A DNA stretch of 8,343 nt. It comes from Lachnospiraceae bacterium. Lineage in GTDB: Bacteria; Bacillota; Clostridia; Lachnospirales; Lachnospiraceae. Below are positions 1 to 4,838 of the stretch, piece by piece. Under the pieces are notes generated by a model, which saw only the letters and a list, made by a program, of their open reading frames with translations, did not search any database and was not told the DNA's origin. The stretch lies in contig CAAFVW010000016.1 of NCBI GenBank assembly GCA_900766575.1, positions 1 through 8,343 on the forward strand, given 5' to 3'. Both the position numbers and the translations under genes were made by a program. Positions within the stretch are counted from its first letter, which is position 1; each line of letters begins with the position of its first letter.

Positions 1-257
1 GATGTTTTTTTCGATTCTGCTTCCCGAATAATGTCACGAAGTGCCTTCTCTCCTACTTCATACCCTGCATTTTTGAGCGTGTCACGAACATCTGCCAGTG
101 TATAACCCTTTGTCCTTACCAGGACAATAATGTCATCACGAATGGCATCAAGAAAATCACGCAATGTTTTCCGTTGAGCGGTGAGGTCCGGCAATTCCGA
201 TAAAGTAGCTTTTGCCAGCTGGATGTCATCATCTGAGTAAAATTTTTTAGAAGCCAT
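1..257 (-). CDS. MobC-like small mobilization accessory protein (partial, C-terminus off the window)
   Basis: A minus-strand reading frame starts at ATG 257-255 and stays open to the window edge, giving 85 residues with no stop. A GGAGAG ribosome binding site lies at 272-267, 9 nt before the ATG. The protein begins MASKKFYSDDDIQLAKATL, is charged and helix-rich, and has no signal peptide or membrane segment. Residues about 45-80 (around GYTLADVRDTLKNAGYEV) look like a helix-turn-helix. The layout, a short N-terminal helix followed by a 'GYt..dv...L...Gy.v....l...i' segment, resembles small proteins often called MobC that lie divergent from relaxase genes on IncI- and IncL/M-type plasmids; that is family memory, not a search result. 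It is divergent from nikA across oriT and lies on the side predicted to enter the recipient first. Its coding strand is the transferred strand, so expression in the recipient would need the complementary strand to be made. The gene is well supported; the function is tentative. Confidence 0.7.
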   Translation of the reverse strand, partial: MASKKFYSDDDIQLAKATLSELPDLTAQRKTLRDFLDAIRDDIIVLVRTKGYTLADVRDTLKNAGYEVGEKALRDIIREAESKKT

Positions 258-306
258 TGGCACTTTCTCTCCGTTTCATGTTGAAGCCTGATTTTATCAT
301 CAAAAA

Positions 307-335
307 CTGCCTCCAGGCAGGGCTGCGCCCTGCCT
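307..335. repeat. Overlapping hairpins on the leading side of nic
   Basis: AGGCAGGGC (315-323) and GCCCTGCCT (327-335) form a perfect 9-bp stem with a 3-nt loop. CTGCCT at 307-312 is identical to the outer end of the right arm, so it can compete for the same partner (AGGCAG, 315-320). The element sits about 65-90 nt into the strand that enters the recipient first. It could be an oriT structural element, a binding site, or part of the leader of the divergent gene. No run of T follows it in either direction, so an intrinsic terminator is unlikely. Confidence 0.6.
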
Positions 336-354
336 CTGCCGTCTGCATAAGACT

Positions 355-382
355 ATGATGCACAACAATAACAGGCTATAAT
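355..382 (+). promoter_or_regulatory. Candidate nikAB promoter inside oriT
   Basis: A perfect TATAAT lies at 377-382. The best partner upstream is ATGATG at 355-360, 16 bp away, which matches only three of six -35 positions. Transcription would start near 389, about ten bases before the nick, and run through the inverted repeat at 405-447. NikA bound there could therefore repress its own operon. The -10 is also flanked by CAGGC (372-376) and GCCTG (384-388), a short dyad. The weak -35 keeps confidence low. Confidence 0.42.
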
Positions 383-397
383 GGCCTGAAAAACGGG

Positions 398-405
398 ACA
401 GGATG
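398..405 (-). other. Predicted nic site (CATCCTG/T)
   Basis: The minus strand reads CATCCTG from 405 to 399, followed by T at 398. By analogy with the RP4 and R64 nick cores, cleavage is expected after the G at 399, leaving NikB on the 5' phosphate of the base at 398. The cut position is inferred from the core, not measured. Confidence 0.8.
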
Positions 406-447
406 TGGGAATGTCGGTCCGCGCACGCGCACTCAGACATTCCCCAC
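405..447. repeat. Nick-proximal inverted repeat, likely NikA binding site
   Basis: GTGGGAATGTC (405-415) faces GACATTCCCCAC (436-447). Nine bases pair perfectly (407-415 with 436-444), and two more pairs form if C445 is bulged. A 20-nt G+C-rich centre containing GCGCACGCGC separates the arms. The arm abuts the nick core exactly where R64 carries its NikA-bound repeat. In single-stranded form the hairpin could also help the relaxase find or terminate at the site. Binding by NikA is inferred. Confidence 0.72.
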
Positions 448-449
448 CT

Positions 450-472
450 GGTCAGGGCTTTGCCCCGACACC
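450..472. repeat. bom-like hairpin motif between nic and nikA
   Basis: GTCAGGGC (451-458) and GCCCCGAC (462-469) form an 8-bp stem with a TTT loop. One position mismatches on the plus strand but becomes a G-T pair on the minus strand. Read on the minus strand, 472-450 (GGTGTCGGGGCAAAGCC, then CTGACC) resembles the start of the ColE1/pBR322 bom (mobilization) region as I remember it, agreeing at about 20 of 23 positions. It lies in the nikA leader just upstream of the ribosome binding site. Confidence 0.55.
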
Positions 473-489
473 CCGGTAAGGAGCAGACC

Positions 490-822
490 ATGAGTGAGAA
501 GAAAACCCGAACGGGCAGTGAGAACAGGAAGAGAATTGTAAAATTCACGGCGAGATTCACGGAGGATGAGGCTGAAATCGTAAGAGAAAAAGCGGAGTCA
601 AGTGGACAGACGGTTTCAACATTTATACGAAGCTCTTCACTGGATAAGGTGGTTAACTGCCGTACTGACGACCGTATGATTGATGAGATTATGCGTCTTG
701 GCCGCCTTCAGAAGCATCTGTTTGTGGAGGGAAAACGCACTGGTGATAAGGAGTATGCAGAGGTTCTTGTTGCCATTACTGAATATGTCAATGCTCTGCG
801 AAGAGACTTAATGGGACGCTGA
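490..822 (+). CDS. nikA: NikA, relaxosome accessory DNA-binding protein
   Basis: This gene encodes a 110-residue protein, the length I recall for R64 NikA. The start at 490 is chosen because AAGGAG lies at 478-483, six bases upstream; the frame is open back to 403 but that part overlaps the nick site and inverted repeat. The N-terminal half is a ribbon-helix-helix fold: a basic strand (about residues 16-22, IVKFTAR), helix A (about 25-38) and helix B (about 41-51, TVSTFIRSSSL). Known NikA binds a repeat beside nic as a dimer, bends the DNA and recruits the relaxase NikB. The C-terminal half (65-110) is helical, probably for NikB contact. It is cotranscribed with nikB, which starts 11 bases after its stop. 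Its N-terminal residues differ from the R64 NikA I remember, so the DNA specificity may differ. Confidence 0.93.
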   Translation: MSEKKTRTGSENRKRIVKFTARFTEDEAEIVREKAESSGQTVSTFIRSSSLDKVVNCRTDDRMIDEIMRLGRLQKHLFVEGKRTGDKEYAEVLVAITEYVNALRRDLMGR

Positions 823-833
823 GATAACTGCTG

Positions 834-3545
834 ATGAATGCCATTATTCCGCACAAAAGACGTGACGGCAGGTCTTCCTTTGAAGACCTGATTGCGTACA
901 CGTCTGTGCGGGATGATGTGCAGGAAAATGAACTCACAGAAGACAGCGAAATCAAGAGTGATGTCCCTCACCGCAACCGTTTCAGACGGCTTGTTGATTA
1001 TGCAACACGCCTGCGTAACGAAAAATTTGTCTCCCTGATTGATGTGATGAAAGACGGCAGTCAGTGGGTAAATTTCTATGGCGTAACCTGTTTCCATAAC
1101 TGCAATTCACTGGAAACAGCTGCTGAAGAGATGCAGTACAAGGCGGACAAAGCTGTTTTTTCCCGTAATGATACAGACCCCGTTTTCCACTACATTCTTT
1201 CCTGGCCTGCGCATGAAAGCCCGCGTCCTGAGCAGCTTTTTGACTGTGTGCGTCACACACTGAAATCCCTTGAACTCTCAAAACATCAGTACGTGGCTGC
1301 CGTTCATACGGACACGGATAATCTGCATGTGCATGTTGCCGTGAATCGTGTACATCCTGAAACTGGTTATATTAACTGGCTTTCCTGGAGCCAGGAAAAA
1401 CTCAGCCGTGCATGTCGTGAACTTGAACTTAAGCACGGATTCGCGCCGGATAATGGTTGCTTTGTACATGCACCGGGCAATCGTATTGTGCGCAAAACAG
1501 CGCTGGTACGTGAGCGCCGTAATGCCTGGCGACGCGGGAAAAAGCAGACGTTCAGGGAATATATTGCGCAGATGTCGATTGCCGGGCTGCGTGAAGAGCC
1601 CGCACAGGACTGGTTGTCTTTGCATAAACGGCTGGCCAGTGATGGTCTGTATATCACGATGCAGGAAGGGGAACTGGTGGTGAAGGATGGCTGGGACAGC
1701 GCGCGGGAAGGTGTTGCACTCAGTTCGTTCGGACCGTCATGGACAGCTGAAAAACTGGGGCGGAAACTGGGGGAATATCAGCCTGTACCGACAGATATTT
1801 TCAGTCAGGTGGGGACACCCGGTCGTTATGATCCGGAAGCCATAAACGTTGATATCCGGCCGGAAAAAGTGGCAGAAACGGAGAGTCTGAAACAGTACGC
1901 CTGCCGTCATTTTGCCGAACGCTTACCGGAAATGGCGAGAAATGGTGAGCTGGAAAGTTGCCTGGATGTGCACAGAACTCTGGCAAAGGCTGGATTATGG
2001 ATGGGGATCCAGCACGGGCATCTGGTACTGCATGATGGATTTGATAAACAACAGACACCAGTACGAGCAGACAGTGTGTGGCCGTTAATGACGCTGGATT
2101 ATATGCAGGATCTGGATGGTGGATGGCAGCCTGTACCGAAGGATATTTTTACTCAGGTTATACCCGGAGAACGATTCCGGGGACGTAATCTTGGTACTCA
2201 GGCTGTCAGTGATTACGAATGGTATCGTATGCGGATGGGGACAGGTCCACAGGGAGCAATAAAGCGCGAACTGTTTTCCGATAAGGAAAGTCTGTGGGGG
2301 TACACGACTGTTCAGTGTGAGTCGTTGATTGAAGATATGATCGCGGGCGGGAATTTCAGCTGGCAGGCGTGCCATGAGATGTTTGCGCGTAAAGGGCTTA
2401 TGTTGCAGAAACAGCATCATGGTCTTGTGATTGTGGATGCGTTTAATCATGAGCTCACACCAGTGAAGGCCAGCAGTATCCACCCGGATTTGACGTTATC
2501 CAGGGCTGAGCCGCAGGCAGGGCCATTTGAGATTGCAGGTGCAGATATATTTGAACGGGTGAAGCCTGAATGTCGCTACAATCCGGAACTTGCTGCCAGC
2601 GATGAAGTGGAGCCCGGCTTCCGGCGCGATCCTGTACTGCGTCGTGAACGCCGTGAAGCCCGTGCAGCTGCGCGGGAAGATTTGCGCGCGCGTTATCTTG
2701 CATGGAAGGAGCACTGGCGTAAACCCGACTTACGTTACGGAGAACGGTTACGGGAAATTCATGCTGCCTGCCGTCGGCGCAAGGCGTATATCCGTGTGCA
2801 GTTCCGGGATCCACAATTGCGTAAGCTGCATTACCATATTGCGGAAGTGCAGCGTATGCAGGCGCTGATCAGGCTGAAGGAGAGTGTGAAGGAAGAGCGG
2901 TTGTCACTGATTGCGGAGGGTAAGTGGTATCCTTTGTCCTACCGGCAGTGGGTGGAGCAACAGGCGGTACAGGGAGACAGAGCTGCATTATCACAGTTAC
3001 GTGGCTGGGATTATCGTGATCGTCGCAAAGACAAGCGACGAACAACGAATGCCGACCGCTGCGTGATTATCTGTGAACCGGGAGGAACTCCACTTTATGA
3101 AGACACTGGCGTTCTCGAAGCCCGTCTGCAGAAAGATGGCAGTGTGCGTTTTCGTGATCGGAGGAATGGAGAGTTAGTCTGTGTGGATTATGGGGACCGT
3201 GTGGTGTTCTACCATCATCAGGACAGAAATGAACTGGTGGATAAGCTGAATCTGATTGCTCCTGTATTGTTTGATCGTGAGCCAGGAATGGGTTTTGAAC
3301 CGGAAGGCTCATATCAACAGTTTAATGATGTATTTGCGGAAATGGTGGCCTGGCATAATGCAGCTGGAATAACCGGAAATGGACACTTTGTAATCAGCCG
3401 CCCGGATGTGGATTTACATCGTCAGCGTAGTGAACAGTACTACCACGAATATATCAGGCAACAGAAAAGCATATCCGGGGGGAATGACACATCTTATACT
3501 CCAGTTCAGGATAATGAGTGGACGCCACCATCACCTGGAATGTAG
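834..3545 (+). CDS. nikB: NikB, MOBP-family relaxase
   Basis: This 903-residue relaxase nicks oriT and covalently pilots the strand into the recipient. Motif I carries the likely catalytic Tyr22 (FEDLIAYTSVRDD), the same position as in RP4 TraI. Motif II is near 117-130 (VFHYILSWPAHESP). Motif III, the metal-binding HxDx(4)HxHx(3)N, has His158, His165, His167 and Asn171. After a basic linker (216-242) come three related units of about 85-90 residues (about 248-332, 362-450 and 498-585), each with a 'GL....(2-8)LV..D' core and a 'DIF..V.p..R' end. An Arg-rich, probably coiled-coil stretch spans about 595-735. A C-terminal domain (about 740-860) may be of the large polyvalent protein-associated (LPD7-like) type; that assignment is tentative. 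The start follows the nikA stop by 11 bases with only a weak GAGA ribosome site, which suggests translation coupled to nikA. The gene ends in TAG and is intact. Confidence 0.95.
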   Translation: MNAIIPHKRRDGRSSFEDLIAYTSVRDDVQENELTEDSEIKSDVPHRNRFRRLVDYATRLRNEKFVSLIDVMKDGSQWVNFYGVTCFHNCNSLETAAEEMQYKADKAVFSRNDTDPVFHYILSWPAHESPRPEQLFDCVRHTLKSLELSKHQYVAAVHTDTDNLHVHVAVNRVHPETGYINWLSWSQEKLSRACRELELKHGFAPDNGCFVHAPGNRIVRKTALVRERRNAWRRGKKQTFREYIAQMSIAGLREEPAQDWLSLHKRLASDGLYITMQEGELVVKDGWDSAREGVALSSFGPSWTAEKLGRKLGEYQPVPTDIFSQVGTPGRYDPEAINVDIRPEKVAETESLKQYACRHFAERLPEMARNGELESCLDVHRTLAKAGLWMGIQHGHLVLHDGFDKQQTPVRADSVWPLMTLDYMQDLDGGWQPVPKDIFTQVIPGERFRGRNLGTQAVSDYEWYRMRMGTGPQGAIKRELFSDKESLWGYTTVQCESLIEDMIAGGNFSWQACHEMFARKGLMLQKQHHGLVIVDAFNHELTPVKASSIHPDLTLSRAEPQAGPFEIAGADIFERVKPECRYNPELAASDEVEPGFRRDPVLRRERREARAAAREDLRARYLAWKEHWRKPDLRYGERLREIHAACRRRKAYIRVQFRDPQLRKLHYHIAEVQRMQALIRLKESVKEERLSLIAEGKWYPLSYRQWVEQQAVQGDRAALSQLRGWDYRDRRKDKRRTTNADRCVIICEPGGTPLYEDTGVLEARLQKDGSVRFRDRRNGELVCVDYGDRVVFYHHQDRNELVDKLNLIAPVLFDREPGMGFEPEGSYQQFNDVFAEMVAWHNAAGITGNGHFVISRPDVDLHRQRSEQYYHEYIRQQKSISGGNDTSYTPVQDNEWTPPSPGM
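1581..2588 (+). repeat. Three diverged tandem domain repeats inside nikB
   Basis: Translated, NikB residues about 248-332, 362-450 and 498-585 align with one another. The first block of each is GLYITMQEGELVVKDG (271-286), GLWMGIQHGHLVLHDG (387-402) and GLMLQKQHHGLVIVDA (521-536). The second block is PVPTDIFSQVGTPGRY, PVPKDIFTQVIPGERF and IAGADIFERVKPECRY. Start-to-start distances are about 116 and 134 residues. The copies are too diverged in DNA to recombine easily, so the duplication is old. They correspond to the middle region between nuclease and C-terminus in TraI/MobA(P)-type relaxases; a role in translocation-signal or coupling-protein contact is a guess. Confidence 0.7.
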
Positions 3546-3564
3546 GGATGAGGAGTGGATATTA

Positions 3565-3594
3565 AAAATCTTAACTTGTATTAGTTAAGATTTT
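3565..3594 (+). terminator. Probable nikAB terminator
   Basis: AAAATCTTAACT (3565-3576) and AGTTAAGATTTT (3583-3594) form a perfect 12-bp stem with a 6-nt loop, 19 bases after the nikB stop. The stem is AT-rich and ends in TTTT followed by CTTT, so it is weaker than a classical intrinsic terminator, but position and symmetry fit one. The A run on the other side would also make it work in the reverse direction. Confidence 0.6.
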
Positions 3595-3648
3595 CTTTGC
3601 TCTGACAGAGCTATGGTACTGAGATCTATATGGATTGAGGAGCAATAT

Positions 3649-4044
3649 ATGGGGGTAAAGAAAATCGTTATGCTGGCTATTTTAGTCAGCTTTGTGGCGG
3701 GATGTGCACCATTACATCCTTCAAATTGCCATAAAACTACAGCCCTGGGTAGTTGCAGTTCAGGACGTTGGGATGATCAGGATGAATGGGGGGAGCAGGC
3801 ACGGGGAATCAGGGATGCAATTAATGCTAAACTTGATGATCCGCAAAAATGGAAAAGGAAAAAATGCAGGTTGCATATGGAATTCTCCCGGGATGGCACG
3901 GCGTTAAAAATATCAACCAGTAATGGCGATAAAGCCTATTGCGAAGCGATAAAGTCAGCAGCCCATAAAGCTAAATTCCCGGCCTTCAACAATCCGGAAG
4001 TTTATAGAGATTTTCAAAAATCCGGCTTTGACATGCGCGGTTAG
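3649..4044 (+). CDS. Lipoprotein with a TolA C-terminal-like domain
   Basis: This encodes 131 residues. The start at 3649 is preferred over ATG 3613 because GAGGAG lies at 3637-3642, six bases upstream, and because it places the signal peptide correctly. Residues 1-18 form a lipoprotein signal (basic KK, then VMLAILVSFVAG) with lipobox VAGC and Cys19. Ala follows at +2, which favours the outer membrane. Residues about 51-130 match the third domain of E. coli TolA from memory: ARGIRDAINAKL aligns with its AGQIKSAIESKF, and CRLHMEFSRDG with CTLRIKLAPDG. Cys73 and Cys98 are 25 residues apart, exactly as the disulfide pair in TolA, with GD before the second cysteine and no gap. The TolA inner-membrane anchor and long helical domain are absent. 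Cys27 and Cys36 may form a second disulfide. Known TolA domain III binds TolB, group A colicins and filamentous phage g3p. The function here is unknown: decoy, exclusion or envelope role. The gene is more AT-rich than nikB. Confidence 0.85.
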   Translation: MGVKKIVMLAILVSFVAGCAPLHPSNCHKTTALGSCSSGRWDDQDEWGEQARGIRDAINAKLDDPQKWKRKKCRLHMEFSRDGTALKISTSNGDKAYCEAIKSAAHKAKFPAFNNPEVYRDFQKSGFDMRG

Positions 4045-4104
4045 CTCCACGACATATCTGTAGGGCTAACAGAAGACTGTCAGGTTGGCTGATTACTACA
4101 CTGG

Positions 4105-4129
4105 AACCTGAGGTACTTTGCCTCAGGTT
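4105..4129. terminator. Hairpin between converging genes, possible bidirectional terminator
   Basis: AACCTGAGG (4105-4113) and CCTCAGGTT (4121-4129) form a perfect 9-bp stem with a 7-nt loop. It lies between the stop of the lipoprotein gene (4044) and the stop of the facing minus-strand frame (4142). No T run follows on either side, so it may act as an mRNA 3'-end stabiliser or a Rho-assisted end rather than a true intrinsic terminator. CAGGTT at 4081-4086 can pair alternatively with AACCTG at 4105-4110. Confidence 0.45.
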
Positions 4130-4141
4130 ATGTTGACATAC

Positions 4142-4372
4142 TCAAAAATAGATTCTTACATTATCCCGGTAACGGCGTCTTTCATCGGCCTGCCAGTTAC
4201 CATCAATGGTATTGGTACCCTCGTTCTTTCTGTCTGTGATGTTAATAAGGGCAAAATTAATCAGCATGTCTGGCAGGAGCTGGGAATTCATATCAATATC
4301 CATAGAAGTGAATCTATTAAGAACGTGGGGAACCCTGGCACCATTTTTTGTGCTGCCCATATTTGTTTTCAT
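4142..4372 (-). CDS. Unrecognised small protein or C-terminal remnant
   Basis: A 76-residue minus-strand frame begins at ATG 4372 (MKTNMGSTKNGARV...) and ends in NVRIYF. I do not recognise it. It is polar and charged, rich in Asn, Asp and Arg, with no signal peptide or membrane segment. There is no convincing ribosome binding site before the ATG. The same frame stays open a further 17 codons upstream to 4423, encoding plausible protein (KLNQDERFDYELY) but with no start codon. That pattern suggests either a decayed C-terminal fragment or a gene whose 5' end was lost, although an ATG 4372 start cannot be excluded. It lies 59 bases downstream of the next frame on the same strand. The plus-strand frame over the same bases starts with TTG and lacks a ribosome site, so it is less likely. 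Confidence 0.38.
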   Translation of the reverse strand: MKTNMGSTKNGARVPHVLNRFTSMDIDMNSQLLPDMLINFALINITDRKNEGTNTIDGNWQADERRRYRDNVRIYF

Positions 4373-4412
4373 GTATAATTCATAATCAAAGCGTTCATCC
4401 TGATTTAGCTTA

Positions 4413-4447
4413 ACTGAGTAAAATCAGTAGATTATGATTTTATCAGT
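4413..4447 (-). terminator. AT-rich hairpin at the end of the 97-codon gene
   Basis: ACTGAGTAAAATCA (4413-4426) and TGATTTTATCAGT (4435-4447) pair over 13 positions with one bulged G. The structure overlaps the last codons and stop (TAA, 4434-4432) of the minus-strand gene. It could end that transcript; it also separates the gene from the frame at 4372-4142. Confidence 0.45.
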
Positions 4448-4725
4448 GTTGTGACTTTATTTATTATGGGGAGCTTACCCAGTATTTCGAAATTATCGGG
4501 AGAACACTTGTACCATCTGTTTGAGCCTGCAAGTATTTCTCTGTCCCATCGTCTGACCCTCTCCCCGTTTCTGAGTATGCATATCATATAGTTTTCGGGC
4601 ACCATCAGTGTCCGGGCTGCCAGAAGACTATTTTTAAACGTCAGGGAAGTGATATTGATATCTTCTCCGGAATTTTTACGATAAATAACAGACCATGAGT
4701 TTGTTTCCGGGCTACTAATACACAT
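4432..4725 (-). CDS. Hypothetical 97-residue protein
   Basis: The minus-strand ATG at 4725 is preceded by AGAGGT at 4738-4733, seven bases upstream, a good ribosome binding site that supports a real gene. The product starts MCISSPETNSWSVIYRKNSG and ends VTTLIKS. It has no signal peptide or membrane segment. Its middle (about 38-62, including MVPENYMICILRNGERVRRW) looks like alternating strands with a basic turn, compatible with a small globular domain. I do not recognise the family. It lies 113 bases downstream of trbC on the same strand, so it may be read as the tail of the trbABC transcript or from its own unseen promoter. Base composition is more AT-rich than trbC, which suggests acquisition. 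Confidence 0.6.
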   Translation of the reverse strand: MCISSPETNSWSVIYRKNSGEDINITSLTFKNSLLAARTLMVPENYMICILRNGERVRRWDREILAGSNRWYKCSPDNFEILGKLPIINKVTTLIKS

Positions 4726-4760
4726 TTATTGTACCTCTGGTGATGGATTGAAATCCTGAA

Positions 4761-4788
4761 TCCTCCGCTTACTATGGTGAGCGGAGGA
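4761..4788. terminator. Hairpin downstream of trbC
   Basis: TCCTCCGCT (4761-4769) and AGCGGAGGA (4780-4788) form a 9-bp G+C-rich stem, extended to 12 pairs on the plus strand with one G-T pair. It lies 51 bases after the trbC stop. No T run follows on the minus strand (next bases TTCAGGATTTC), so it is probably an RNA 3'-end or processing structure rather than a strong terminator. Confidence 0.45.
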
Positions 4789-4838
4789 GATTAATAATCG
4801 CGTAAAGGTTGTTATTAAAATCAGCCATACAGGTGTTA

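Larger units (their letters stand above)
300..475. other. oriT: Origin of transfer (oriT), IncI-like
   Basis: This non-coding stretch lies between the divergent MobC-like gene and nikA and contains, in order, G+C-rich hairpins (307-335), a TATAAT box, the nick core, an inverted repeat beside it (405-447) and a further hairpin (451-469). On the minus strand the core reads CATCCTG/TCCCGTTTTTC. CATCCTG fits the YATCCTG nick core known for IncP and IncI relaxases. In R64 the NikA-binding inverted repeat lies directly 5' of the same core, and the arrangement is the same here. NikB would attach to the 5' end at 398, so the minus strand leads leftward into the MobC-like gene, and nikA, nikB and trb enter last. 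The outer boundaries are approximate. Confidence 0.88.

Noticed and set aside
307..335. Single-strand (Frpo-like) promoter for leading-region expression
   Set aside because: RNA made from the transferred minus strand would run rightward, away from the leading gene, and no -10/-35 arrangement across the stem is visible.
403..489. Upstream extension of nikA from ATG 403
   Set aside because: It would put the nick core and inverted repeat inside coding sequence and has no ribosome site; ATG 490 has AAGGAG at ideal spacing and gives the expected 110 residues.
3613..3648. Upstream ATG 3613 for the lipoprotein
   Set aside because: It adds 12 residues before the signal peptide, including acidic ones, and lacks a ribosome site; ATG 3649 has GAGGAG and a clean lipoprotein signal.
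4118..4378. Plus-strand 86-codon frame opposite the minus-strand frame
   Set aside because: It starts with TTG inside a hairpin loop, has no ribosome site, and its product looks like random translation.
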